A DNA stretch of 64,000 nucleotides from Sulfitobacter sp. (lineage in GTDB: Bacteria > Pseudomonadota > Alphaproteobacteria > Rhodobacterales > Rhodobacteraceae). Made by a program: the position numbers and the translations under genes. Below, in pieces: positions 28,817 to 39,000 of the stretch (the first letter of the stretch is position 1; each line of letters begins with the position of its first letter). The stretch is taken from assembly GCA_029252045.1 (NCBI GenBank), contig JAQXCD010000034.1, positions 1 to 64,000 on the forward strand. The letters are read 5' to 3'. The notes under the pieces were generated by a model that worked only from the letters and a program-made list of their open reading frames with translations, was not told the origin of the DNA and made no database searches.

Positions 28817-30030
28817 CTAGCGCCCCGGCCCTTCGACTTTCGGCACAGGCTTGCCTATCGGCTCCCCTCCGAACAGCTCTGGCATCAGATTTTTGAGTGA
28901 ACGGGGGCGATAGTCGCGCCGCGCCTTTACGCGCTTTACTGCACTGAGGTGCAAATCGACCGCATGCCCCGGCCCGCGCCGCCATTCCAGCAGATTGCCC
29001 GCCACAGTATAGAGCGGCGGCGGTTGGTCCAAGGTGTGGCTGTTGGCCAACGGATCAGGGACACGGTCCAGCAGGTCTGCCATCTCAATTTCAAGTCCCG
29101 CGGCCTGCGCGCCTTCGGCGATCCATTGCAGCGATTGTCCCGTCAGCGCGCGCGCCTTGGGCGCAGAGCCACCGACAATCGCATGGGTGCCGGTAAACCA
29201 GACCTGCTGGTAGGGACGCTTCTCGCTCCGGTCGCCTTTGTTCAGGCCCTCGTGCCCCCGCGACGCTTCCAGATTGTCCCAAAGGGCGGGCTTGTAGAAC
29301 ACACGCCGCTCGTCCAGTGCCACTGCATGGCGCGCCGATTTAACCATCGAACTGAGCAGCGTGTCGTGAAAGCGGTATTTGCTGTTCCATAGATTGGCGA
29401 CAGCCCCCAGCAGTAGCGCGGGAATCCCCAGCGAGCCGACCGTATCCCAAACCCCCAGATAGGTGATATCAACCTTGTGCATCGGGCCATTGTCGCTGTT
29501 CCACGGCGTAACCAACCGCCAATTCATATCTGCTTGGGACGTGCCGAAACGCGGCGACAGTGTGCGCCGCGCTTGCATGACGTGCAGCGCGTCCGGGTGG
29601 TTCTCGACGCCGGGTTTGCGGTAGAGCGTGAAGGCCTTATCCAGATTGGCAGGCGTCGGATCAGCCACAATACCGCATTTCCGGATCATCCCCGCAAGCG
29701 AGCGCGCCGTATAGGCGCCACGCGAAAAGCCGAAGATAAAAATCTCGTCACCCGCCTCGTATTCCGCGCAGAGCGCTGCATAGGCTTGTTTGATGTTGTC
29801 GTTCAGACCCCAGCTAAAAGCCCCGCCCCCCGACTTTCATCAAGGATTGTTTAAGCAGGGATTTCCCGAAGAACCCCGCCTCGTCAACGCCTGTGCCGAC
29901 ACCTTCAAAATAATGGGTGTGTTGGGCATTGGTGCGCCGCGTCTTTTGAAACAGGCGCACCACATGGGTGGGCTGCTTCATTGTCGGACTGTTCCATGTC
30001 CCGTCGCAAAAAAATAGCGATCCGTGCCAT
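28817..30030 (-). pseudogene. DUF2235 alpha/beta hydrolase gene with two homopolymer frameshifts
   Basis: The gene starts at 30028-30030 (MARIAIF) and would encode a DUF2235 hydrolase (the Tle1-like phospholipase catalytic fold) of about 400 residues with nucleophile elbow GFSRGAYTAR and later YLGVWDTVGSLG and DERRVFYKP. Two single extra bases break it. A run of seven A (plus strand 30008-30014) needs six to continue IAIFCDGTWNSP. A run of six C (29826-29831) needs five to continue GFFGKSLLKQSLMKV-GG and then FSWGLNDNIKQAYAAL. The longest intact frame, from 29689, lacks the catalytic Ser. Either the gene is dead or the sequence has two homopolymer errors. Confidence 0.85.
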
Positions 30031-30093
30031 TGGTAAAAATCCTTTGTGCTATATGTCGCTTAGCAACACACAGTTTTGACCAGAAAGGTCCCA

Positions 30094-30804
30094 ATGTCAC
30101 GCACCGCAGCCTCGATTTTCGTGTTTATTCTTACCATCCTGTTTGCGATCTCTCCCGCATTTGTTCAGGATTTCGGGGGATTTGACCCAAATCAATTCCC
30201 TGTACCGCAAGACAATCCGCCGGTTCAGCCCGCAGGCTATGCCTTTGCCATCTGGGGCGTGATCTATCTGTGGCTGATCGGGGGAATGGGCTATGGCCTG
30301 TGGAAGCGGCGTGAGGATGCTGCCTGGCATCCCATGCGCCTTGCCCTGATCCCGTCTCTGGCGGTGGGCGCAATCTGGCTGGCTGTGGCTGTTGCCAGCC
30401 CTGTTTGGGCCTCGGTTCTGATCTGGGTGATGCTGATCACCGCGCTGATGGCCCTTTTTCGCAGTCCCCTTCACGATAAATGGGCGGCCGCGCTACCGCT
30501 GGGCCTTTATGCAGGTTGGTTGAGTGCCGCGTCTTGTGTGTCATTGGGGCTGCTGCTGGCCGGATATGGCTATGTGGACAGTACAACAGCAGCAATCGCA
30601 GCGATATTTCTGGCGCTGGTTCTTGCGTCGGGTGTGCAAAGCCAACTGGGACGCGTGCCCAGCTACGGCATCGCCGTGATCTGGGCATTGGTGGCTGTTG
30701 TTGTGCAAAATGCCGGAACCAACGCGACTGTTGCGGCATTGGCTGGCGGTGGAGCTGCGGCGATGCTGATCCCCACCTTCAACGCATGGCGCGCGGGACG
30801 GTAG
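30094..30804 (+). CDS. TspO/MBR-related tryptophan-rich membrane protein
   Basis: This 236-residue protein has six to seven hydrophobic segments and the TspO-like stretch PAGYAFAIWGVIYLWLIG with further Trp residues in helices. TspO proteins bind porphyrins and respond to oxygen or stress; in Rhodobacter TspO affects photosynthesis gene control. It is longer than classic TspO (about 160 residues), so it belongs to the related longer group. AAAGG lies ahead of ATG 30094. It converges with der. Confidence 0.8.
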   Translation: MSRTAASIFVFILTILFAISPAFVQDFGGFDPNQFPVPQDNPPVQPAGYAFAIWGVIYLWLIGGMGYGLWKRREDAAWHPMRLALIPSLAVGAIWLAVAVASPVWASVLIWVMLITALMALFRSPLHDKWAAALPLGLYAGWLSAASCVSLGLLLAGYGYVDSTTAAIAAIFLALVLASGVQSQLGRVPSYGIAVIWALVAVVVQNAGTNATVAALAGGGAAAMLIPTFNAWRAGR

Positions 30805-30836
30805 AGCAACCCGAATTTTTGAAAAATTCGGCGCTC
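30804..30836. terminator. convergent terminator between the TspO-related gene and der
   Basis: The arms CCGAATTTTT and AAAAATTCGG are separated by one G, and outer GAGC/GCTC bases extend the stem. The T and A runs inside the stem give a symmetric structure that can act for both converging genes. Confidence 0.65.
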
Positions 30837-30840
30837 GCCC

Positions 30841-32319
30841 TTAATCCCTGCGCTTGTTGTTCGCGGTGTGTTTACGCAATTTTGACGGCGGCGCCTTCTT
30901 GCGGCCCTTAAACGGGTTGGCATCGGACTGGCCCCGCATCCAGAGGCGAATGGGCGTACCGGGCATATCAAAGTCGACCCGCAAACCGTTTACCAGATAG
31001 CGGCTATAGCTGTCCGGCACCTTATCAGGATGGCTACACATCACCACAAAGCCCGGCGGACGGGTTTTGGCCTGTGTCATATACTTCATCTTGATCCGTT
31101 TACCCTGAGGGGCCGGTGGCGGGTGCGCCTCCATCATTCCCGCCAGCCAGCGGTTCAGCTGGGCGGTGGTCACACGGCGGTTCCACATCTCGTAGGCGCG
31201 CATAATCGCTTGGTGCAACCGGTCCAGACCGCGCCCTGTCTTGGCAGAGACAGTAATCAGCGGGGCACCACGCAGTTGCGGCAACAGACGCTCAAAGCTC
31301 TCTTTGAGCTCTTTCAGTTTGTTCTGACGATCCTCCTCGACGTCCCATTTGTTGACGGCAATCACAACGGCGCGGCCTTCCCGCTCTGCCAGATCGGCAA
31401 TGCGCAAATCCTGCTGTTCAAACGGAATTTCCGCATCCAGCAGCACCACAACCACTTCGGCAAACTTGACCGCACGCAAGCCGTCACTGACGCTGAGTTT
31501 TTCCAGTTTTTCCTGAATCTTGGCCTTTTTGCGCATGCCCGCCGTATCAAAGATACGCATCGGCACGGGAACGCCATCCGGTCCGGCCCAATCTGTCATC
31601 AACGAGATGGCATCGCGGGTAATCCCCGCCTCCGGTCCGGTCAGCAGGCGGTCTTCTTTGACGATCTGGTTGATCAGCGTGGACTTACCCGCGTTCGGGC
31701 GGCCAACAACCGCAACCTGCAAGGGCTTCGACTTGGTCGGCACCCGTACGGCGTCTTCGTCTTCATCCTCGTCGCTGACATCTACATCAACTTCGGGCGC
31801 GTCATCGCGGGCTTTTTCGAAAAAGGCATCAGCCAGCGGCATCAAATGGGTGTACAGGTCGTTCAGGCCCTCGCCGTGCTCTGCGGAGAGGCGGATCGGC
31901 TCGCCCAGACCCAGAGAATACGCCTCGATCACGCCGGCATCAGCAGCGGCACCTTCGGCCTTGTTGGCGGCCAGAATAACATGTGTGGCGCGTTTACGCA
32001 GGATATCGGCAAATACCAGATCGGTCGGTGTGATGCCTGTACGCGCGTCAATCATAAACAGGCAGACATCGGCCATATCCACCGCGCGCTCGGTCAGGCG
32101 GCGCATGCGCCCCTGAAGGCTGTCGTCGGTGACGTCTTCCAGACCGGCGGTATCAATGACGGTAAAGCGCAGATCGGCCAGCCGTGCGGCCCCCTCGCGC
32201 AGGTCGCGCGTGACACCGGGTTGGTCATCTACCAACGCAAGGCGCTTGCCAACAAGGCGGTTGAACAGCGTGGATTTGCCCACATTGGGGCGGCCCACGA
32301 TAGCGAGGGAGAAGGACAT
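30841..32319 (-). CDS. der: ribosome biogenesis GTPase Der
   Basis: Der (EngA) is a double-GTPase needed for 50S assembly. The 492-residue protein has G1 motifs GRPNVGKST at residues 9-17 and GRPNAGKST near 210, with DTAGLED and DTAGMRKK as the two switch motifs, NKAE and NKWD as base-recognition motifs, and a C-terminal KH-like domain ending in the basic tail [13 protein letters not shown]. An acidic linker ([12 protein letters not shown]) sits between the GTPase domains. It is the last gene of the yfgM-like-bamB-der group. Confidence 0.98.
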   Translation of the reverse strand: MSFSLAIVGRPNVGKSTLFNRLVGKRLALVDDQPGVTRDLREGAARLADLRFTVIDTAGLEDVTDDSLQGRMRRLTERAVDMADVCLFMIDARTGITPTDLVFADILRKRATHVILAANKAEGAAADAGVIEAYSLGLGEPIRLSAEHGEGLNDLYTHLMPLADAFFEKARDDAPEVDVDVSDEDEDEDAVRVPTKSKPLQVAVVGRPNAGKSTLINQIVKEDRLLTGPEAGITRDAISLMTDWAGPDGVPVPMRIFDTAGMRKKAKIQEKLEKLSVSDGLRAVKFAEVVVVLLDAEIPFEQQDLRIADLAEREGRAVVIAVNKWDVEEDRQNKLKELKESFERLLPQLRGAPLITVSAKTGRGLDRLHQAIMRAYEMWNRRVTTAQLNRWLAGMMEAHPPPAPQGKRIKMKYMTQAKTRPPGFVVMCSHPDKVPDSYSRYLVNGLRVDFDMPGTPIRLWMRGQSDANPFKGRKKAPPSKLRKHTANNKRRD

Positions 32320-32399
32320 CAGGAAGGCTCCGAAACGGCGTTAGACCCGCGCAATAGCGCAAAGAACGCTGCTGCGAAAGCCCTGTCTGTTCTGGTGCC

Positions 32400-33767
32400 T
32401 TAGCGGTAGGCCAGCAATTGCCCCTTGGCGGTCACCACATAGAGGGTCTGTCCGGCGACAACGGGGGCTGTTGTCGCACCACCCGGAATCTCGACGGAGC
32501 CGACCAGCGCGCCGTTTTTGGGATCAAAGCTGCGCAGTACACCGTCGCCAGAGGCAATGATCACGCGGCCACCTGCCACAATCGGGCCATGGTGAGGCAC
32601 AACGCGACCCTGCTTCTTGGGCTTGCGATCGGTGAAATTGGGAAGTTCGGCGCCCCAGATTTTTGATCCGTCTGCCGCATCAAGGCGCAGCAACTCATTC
32701 AGGTCACTGACCGCGAAAATGCTATCACCTGCGGGCCAGACGGGGCCAGTGGCCCCTTCGCGCGCGGACCAGATGCGCATACCAGAATCGACATCCAATG
32801 CCACAATGCGGCCTGACTGGTTGCCCAAGTAAACCCGATTCCCCAATACAACCGGCGCTGCGGTCACATCCGACACATTGCTGAACGCACGCCCCGGGCG
32901 TTTACCCAGAACAGAAGCGTCCCAGCGGCTCAAACCGCCACGGCGGAACACGGCCTGCACTTCGCCCGACCCGAAGGCAAATATTGCCAGATCATCGGTC
33001 AGCGCCGGTGCCGGAGCGCCCAGAATATTGTTGGTGTCATCAGAGGCGCCAATCTGCCATTCCACAGTGCCGTCACGGCGGTTGATCGCCCAGCCTGTGT
33101 TGTCACCCGCTGTCACATAAACCAGATCGCCGGACACGGTGGGCGTACCCGAGCCGCTGGCATCCAGCTGCTGGGTCCAGCGCACAGCCCCTGTAGCCGC
33201 ATCAAGAGCCGCCAGAACGCCGTAGCCGATCGATATATAAACCGTATCCCCTGCCACGACGAGGCCACCGCCCGTGGCATCCCCTGCCTGATCCCGCTTG
33301 GGGCGCAGATCGGCCTGCCAGAGCGTCCCGCCTGACGTAGAGGTCGCCGTCACAATAGATTGCGCGTCCAGCGTAAAGATACGGCCCGCAGCCACAACCG
33401 GGTCTGCGGTGATCCGGTATTTGCGGCTGTCGCCTGTCCCGATGTTCGCGGCCCAAGCCAGCGTCAGGTTGCTGCCCAACGCGGGATGGCTGATCCGTGT
33501 GGCAGCAGTGCCTGTGGTCTGTGTCCAGTCGGCATTCACCCGCGCGGCGGGGAGTGAAATGGCGCGGCTGAAGTTGCCCGCAAATGTATCTGCGCTGCCA
33601 TCCTCGGACTGTAAGACAGACCGGATGTCTTCGCGCGCACTCGGCAAAATAAGTTCCGGATCGGTGCAGGCCGTCAGCAGTGTCGCGGCACCAAACAGCG
33701 CCAACACCATGCTTCGTGGCGTCACGGGGCGGCGTTTGCTGTGCAAGGAAAAATCTGTCTCGGTCAT
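32400..33767 (-). CDS. bamB: outer membrane assembly lipoprotein BamB (PQQ-like propeller)
   Basis: BamB is a lipoprotein of the BAM complex that inserts beta-barrel proteins. The 455-residue protein has a late signal sequence (VLALFGAATLLTAC) with the lipobox Cys at about residue 34, then repeated propeller blades with AL-DA-TGAVRW-type strands (for example AALDAATGAVRWTQQ, AINRRDGTVEWQIG, LRLDAADGSKIW). The long cytosolic N-terminal extension before the signal helix is somewhat unusual, and a later start is possible. Gene order yfgM-like, bamB, der matches enterobacteria. Confidence 0.92.
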   Translation of the reverse strand: MTETDFSLHSKRRPVTPRSMVLALFGAATLLTACTDPELILPSAREDIRSVLQSEDGSADTFAGNFSRAISLPAARVNADWTQTTGTAATRISHPALGSNLTLAWAANIGTGDSRKYRITADPVVAAGRIFTLDAQSIVTATSTSGGTLWQADLRPKRDQAGDATGGGLVVAGDTVYISIGYGVLAALDAATGAVRWTQQLDASGSGTPTVSGDLVYVTAGDNTGWAINRRDGTVEWQIGASDDTNNILGAPAPALTDDLAIFAFGSGEVQAVFRRGGLSRWDASVLGKRPGRAFSNVSDVTAAPVVLGNRVYLGNQSGRIVALDVDSGMRIWSAREGATGPVWPAGDSIFAVSDLNELLRLDAADGSKIWGAELPNFTDRKPKKQGRVVPHHGPIVAGGRVIIASGDGVLRSFDPKNGALVGSVEIPGGATTAPVVAGQTLYVVTAKGQLLAYR

Positions 33768-33833
33768 GGCCTGCTCACTCTGGTCTGCGCTTCGCTTGTC
33801 GGTCCTTGTATTGTGGACCGTGCAGCGGCAACT

Positions 33834-34517
33834 CTATCCGTTACTGTCGTCTGCGGGTGCGCCAGTCAGATCAGGCTCCCCACCCAAGGCTACAATCACC
33901 TGCAATGCCCGTTGTTGCAAGTCCGGTGTGACCTGCGCATCGTTTAGGACGGCCTGATAGGTTTCAATCGCGGTGGCGGTGTCGCCTTCCTGAATGGCAA
34001 TCAGCGCCAGTTGCTCTTGTGCGAGCAGTCTCAGCGCACCACCCGCCCCGTTCAGCGCTTCGAAACCCTGCTTGCGCGTGGCCGCATCCAACGTGTCGAC
34101 CTGCAAGGTCAGTGCTTTGAATTGCGCAATCTGGCGGTACATCTGTGGAATTTCCGCATTCAGTGCAACGGCGTCAAGATTTGCGATAGCGCCTGCCAAA
34201 TCCCCTGCCGAAACCTGCTCGGAAGCGGTAAGCAAGGACAATACGGCGCCCGCTTGCGGCGCGGGGGCCTCGATACCTGTCAGGGCGGCGGCGCGCGCTG
34301 TTGCATCAGTGGCGTCGAGTGCTGCCAGAACAGCATCGCCCAGCCCTTCGGCCTGCGCACGTTGCTGGGCATCGCGGTACTCCGAGAACGCGGCCCCACC
34401 GACAATTGCCAGCACGGCAACCACACCGATCCAGCCATAGCGTTTGAGCTTGGCGACCATCTGGTCGCGGCGCAGCTCGTCTGTGACTTCCTGAACGAAT
34501 CCGTCGGTATTGCTCAT
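33834..34517 (-). CDS. YfgM-like TPR membrane protein
   Basis: The 227-residue protein has a short cytoplasmic start, one membrane helix (YGWIGVVAVLAIVGGAAFSEY) and a periplasmic TPR-like domain, the layout of YfgM, an ancillary SecYEG subunit that helps periplasmic chaperones. The TPR-21-like region is Ala- and Leu-rich with GDLAGAIANLDAVA and EGDTATAIETYQAVL. It lies 66 bases upstream of bamB in the conserved order. Confidence 0.87.
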   Translation of the reverse strand: MSNTDGFVQEVTDELRRDQMVAKLKRYGWIGVVAVLAIVGGAAFSEYRDAQQRAQAEGLGDAVLAALDATDATARAAALTGIEAPAPQAGAVLSLLTASEQVSAGDLAGAIANLDAVALNAEIPQMYRQIAQFKALTLQVDTLDAATRKQGFEALNGAGGALRLLAQEQLALIAIQEGDTATAIETYQAVLNDAQVTPDLQQRALQVIVALGGEPDLTGAPADDSNG

Positions 34518-34652
34518 TGCGCTCTCGCCTCTGCCAATCCTGTTTCGCCCCTCTTAACGAAGCAGCAGGTGCAAGCCAAGTCCCAAGCCAACCGTCGGCG
34601 GAATGGGCACCCATGCGCACACACAAAAGCATCTGCGGAAAACCTGTAAAAA

Positions 34653-34690
34653 AGTGCATTCTGAACTGGGCAGTTCAGTTTCATTGCACT
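34653..34690. promoter_or_regulatory. palindromic operator upstream of the RND efflux genes
   Basis: A perfect inverted repeat CTGAACTG-GG-CAGTTCAG lies at 34661-34678, and outer arms AGTGCA (34653-34658) and TGCACT (34685-34690) form a second perfect pair around it. The form fits operators of TetR/AcrR-type repressors. It is 93 bases upstream of the membrane-fusion gene and 144 bases from the divergent yfgM-like gene. Confidence 0.65.
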
Positions 34691-34770
34691 ACATACAAGC
34701 AAAAGGCGAGTTACCGGTCCCGCACCTGCCGTGAGGGGCCCCTGCTTGCGCTGACCTGATGAGGCTTAAA

Positions 34771-36012
34771 ATGCGTATCTTTCCTGTTCTGGCTGCAATT
34801 GCGATGGCCGTAATTCTCTACATGGCGATTCTGGAGCGGCCTACGCTGATAGGTCTATTCGGCGGCAACGCCGAAGCGGCACAGCCCGAAGAAGAACTGG
34901 CTACAGCCGGTGCCGCCGCAAAATCTGTCGCGGAAAAACGCGTGAAGGTTGTGGTGGAAAAGCTGATCGCCCAAAATATCGACAGCGCGGTTGTGTTGCG
35001 CGGCCAGACCGCTGCCGCCCGTCAGGTTGACGTCCGTGCCGAGACATCCGCCATCGTGATCTCCCCGCCCCTGCGTAAAGGCGCGCAGATCGAGACCGGG
35101 CAGATCATGTGCCAGTTGGACGAAGGCACACGCGGTTCGGCACTGGCGCAGGCCCGTGCACAATTGGCCGAAGCGGAATCCCGCGTGCCAGAAGCCGAAG
35201 CGCGCGTGCAAGAAGCGAAGGCGCGGCTGGACGAAGCCAAGATCAACCAGAACGCCTCGTCGCGTCTGAAGGAGGACGGGTTTGCATCGACCACACGGGT
35301 TGCCAGCTCGGATGCGGCTGTGGCCACTGCCGAGGCCGGTGTCAGCTCGGCCCAATCGGGCCTGCGCGCAGCCCGCTCCGGCATCGAGGCAGCACAAGCC
35401 GCTGTTGCGGGGGCGCAGAAAGAACTGGAGCGTCTGGTCATCAAGGCGCCTTTCAACGGCCTGTTGGAGAGTGACACGGCTGAGCTGGGATCACTGCTGC
35501 AACCGGGGGCGCTGTGCGGCACGATCATCCAGCTCGACCCGATCAAACTGGTGGGTTTTGTGCCGGAAACGGATGTGAACCATGTGCAAGTCGGTGCGAT
35601 GGCGGGAGCCCGTTTGGCAGCTGGTGGTGGCGATGTGCAGGGGCGTGTGATTTTCCTCTCCCGCTCAGCCGATCCGCAAACCCGTACGTTCCTGACCGAA
35701 ATCGAAGTTCCCAACCCCGACCTGAAAATCCGCGACGGCCAGACCGCCGAAATCCTGATTTCGTCCGATGGCGCAAACGCCCATCTGGTGCCGCAAAGCG
35801 CACTGACCCTGAATGACGAAGGCACGCTGGGCATGCGTCTGGTGGACAAGGATAACATCGTTGATTTTGTCGAAGTCCAGATTGTGCGCGACACCGCCAA
35901 AGGCATCTGGGTCACCGGCCTGCCAGCGGAAGCGAATGTGATTGTTGTCGGGCAGGAATACGTCGTTAAAGGCGTGCAGGTGCTGCCAACGTGGCGGGAG
36001 CAAAAACAATGA
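34771..36012 (+). CDS. RND efflux periplasmic adaptor (membrane-fusion protein)
   Basis: The 413-residue protein has an N-terminal membrane anchor (FPVLAAIAMAVILYMAIL), the lipoyl-like half-motif VDVRAETSAIV, a long alpha-hairpin coiled coil rich in Ala and Glu (about residues 110-215), the second lipoyl half AGAQKELERLVIKAPFNGLL, and beta-barrel and membrane-proximal domains. It links an RND pump to an outer-membrane channel. ATG 34771 has GAGG six bases ahead, preferred to the ATG at 34759. It overlaps the pump gene by ATGA. No TolC-type channel gene lies here. Confidence 0.94.
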   Translation: MRIFPVLAAIAMAVILYMAILERPTLIGLFGGNAEAAQPEEELATAGAAAKSVAEKRVKVVVEKLIAQNIDSAVVLRGQTAAARQVDVRAETSAIVISPPLRKGAQIETGQIMCQLDEGTRGSALAQARAQLAEAESRVPEAEARVQEAKARLDEAKINQNASSRLKEDGFASTTRVASSDAAVATAEAGVSSAQSGLRAARSGIEAAQAAVAGAQKELERLVIKAPFNGLLESDTAELGSLLQPGALCGTIIQLDPIKLVGFVPETDVNHVQVGAMAGARLAAGGGDVQGRVIFLSRSADPQTRTFLTEIEVPNPDLKIRDGQTAEILISSDGANAHLVPQSALTLNDEGTLGMRLVDKDNIVDFVEVQIVRDTAKGIWVTGLPAEANVIVVGQEYVVKGVQVLPTWREQKQ

Positions 36013-39000
36013 CCGGTATCGTTGACTGGGCCGCCTCGCGCGCCCGCATGGTGCTGGCCTTTATCGTGCTGAGCCTTGTTGTGGGCGGCTATGCCTACAC
36101 CACCTTGCCCAAAGAAGGCGAGCCGGACATCGAAATTCCGGCGCTGTTTGTCTCGGTCCCCTTCCCCGGCATCTCGGCCGCTGATGCAGAGACACTGCTG
36201 CTCAAACCGATGGAGACCGAGTTAAGCGATCTGGACGGCCTGAAAAAGATGACAGGCACGGCAGCTGAAAACTATGCGGGGCTTGCGCTGGAATTTGAAT
36301 TCGGCTGGGACAAGACATCGATCATTGCGGATGTGCGCGATGCGATGGGCACCGCGGAAGCGCAGTTTCCCGAAGGGGCCGAAACCTATTCGATCAACGA
36401 AATCAATTTCTCCGAATTCCCGATCATCATCGTGAACATGACTGGCCCTGTGCCGGAGCGGACAATGGCGCGTTATGCCAAGCAGTTGCAGGATGATCTG
36501 GAGGGCCTTGACGCTGTGTTGGAGGCTGGCATCGCCGGCAACCGCGACGAGATGCTGGAAGTGCTGATCGACCCGCTCAAGCTGGAGGCCTATGACGTCA
36601 CCGCAGCCGAGCTGATCGCGACGGTCCAGAACAACAACCAGCTGATCGCAGCGGGCGAGATCGAGAGCGCAACCGGTGCGTTTTCAGTCAAGATCCCCTC
36701 CAGCTTTGACGAGCCGCGCGATGTCTATAATCTGCCGGTCAAGACCAACGGTGACCGCGTGGTTACGCTGGGGGATCTGGCGGAAATCAATCTGACCTTC
36801 GAGGACCGCTTGGGCACTGCCCGCTTTGACGGTCAACCCTCGATGGCCCTTCAGGTGGTAAAACGCAAAGGTTTCAACCTGATCGAGACCGCATCAGCCG
36901 TTAAGGTGCTGGTCGCGCAGAGTGCGGCGCAATGGCCGGACGAATTGAAGGCAGCCGTTGAGGTCGGCACCTCCAATGACCAGAGCCGTGTGGTCAACAG
37001 CATGGTGCAGCAGTTGCTGGGCTCGGTGTTCACGGCCATCGCGCTGGTGATGATTGTGGTGCTGGCAGCGCTGGGCATCCGTGCCGCCCTGTTGGTCGGA
37101 TTTGCGATTCCTACATCTTTTCTACTGTGTTTTGCCTTCCTTGCGCTGATGGGCATCTCTATTTCGAACATCGTGATGTTCGGCCTCATTCTGGCCGTGG
37201 GCATGCTGGTGGATAGTGCGATTGTGGTTGTCGAATACGCCGATCAGGAACAGCAGAATGGCACAGGGCCGATGCAAGCCTATGTGACAGCGGCCAAGCG
37301 GATGTTCTGGCCTGTCATTTCCTCTACCGCGACGACGCTTTGTGCCTTCCTGCCCATGTTATTCTGGCCGGGTGTACCGGGTGAATTTATGGGCATGTTG
37401 CCTGTCACGCTCATCTTTGTTCTGTCGGCATCTTTGGTAGTGGCGCTTGTCTATCTGCCCGTGATGGGGGGTGTAACAGGGCGGCTGGAGCGCTGGATGG
37501 CCGATAATATGGAGCGGATCGCCGCCCTGCCATGGTATCTGCACCTTGCCTTGTTTCCCGCCGCATTTGTGATGCTGTTTCCCGCCATGGCCCTGCTGGG
37601 CAGTGGCACGCTGTTTGGCTGGATCGGTGCGCAGTTTGCATCCATGGACGGGTTGGACCTGCTGACCTCTGTTGTGCCCACTTTCGTCAAGGTCTTTGCC
37701 TTTGTGGTCATCGGTGCTGTGGTGCTGTTGGTGGCCTTGGGCGGTTTCATGCTGTTCCTGCTGGCGCTCTTTGCAGTGCTCACGCGACTGGGTCAGGGCG
37801 GCCGCTGGCTGGCCTCCAGACTGTTTCGCAAAGAGCCGGACCGCATCCGGTCAGGCTATCAGCGCTCGCCCTTTGGCCGCGCGATCGAATTTATCGCGGG
37901 CAATCCGGTGATGCCGCTGGTCTCTTGCGGGATCGTGTTTGTCTTTGTCGGCACCACGCTGATCTTCTTTTCCAATAACTCCAAAGGGGTTGAGTTCTTT
38001 GTCGAATCCGAGCCTGAGCAGGCGATTGTCTATGTACTGGCGCGGGGCAACATGTCCCTGCCCGAAAAGGATGATCTGCTGCGCGAAGCCGAAGCAGTTG
38101 TGCTGGAGCACCCCGGTATCGCGACGGCCTTTGCCTTTGCGGGTGAAGGCGGGCTGGACAGCAATACAGGCGGCTCCCAAGCGCCCAAGGACCTGATCGG
38201 CCAGATCCAGATAGAAACCATCCCGTGGGAAGACCGCGCGCTGCGCCCCGAACTGGACGGCGATATCGTGATTGCCGAATTGACAGAGCAGTTGTCAAAC
38301 ATCCCCGGCATCAAGATCGAAGTGCTGTCACTGGACCGCGGACCCGCTTCTGGCAAGCCCGTGCATATGCGCTTCAAAGGCGACCGTTTTGACGATCTCG
38401 TTGCCGCAACCGCCATGGCGCGCGACCATTTCAACACGGTGCCCGGCCTGACCCTGATCGAAGACACGCGCCCCCTGCCCGGCATCGACTGGCAGATCGA
38501 CGTGGACGTCGAAAAGGCCGGCCAATACGGCGCGGATGTGCTGAGTGTCGGGGCGATGGTGCAGCTTGTCACACGCGGTTTGCTGCTGGACACCATGCGG
38601 GTAGATACCTCGGACGAGGAGATCGAAATCCGCGTGCGCCTGCCGGAAGAAGACCGGCTGCTGTCCACACTGGACACGCTCAAAGTGCGCACACGCGAAG
38701 GGCTGATCCCGCTGTCCAACTTCATCACCCGCACCCCGGTGCCAAAACTGGCAGAGATCAGCCGCATTGATCAAAAGCGCTATATGGACGTTAAGGCCGA
38801 TGTAACCCCCGGCCTGATGAAGATTGTGAAAGCCACACGTGCCAATGAGGACCCCGAAGCGGCCCTCACCCTCGCCACGCTGCGCCCTGCGGGGCAGGAT
38901 GCCGACTTTACCACAGTCGAGGGCGACAGCTTCAAGATTACTGACCGGACGGCGGCGGCGCAGGATATGGACCTGCAACAGGAATACGATGGCCAGCACC

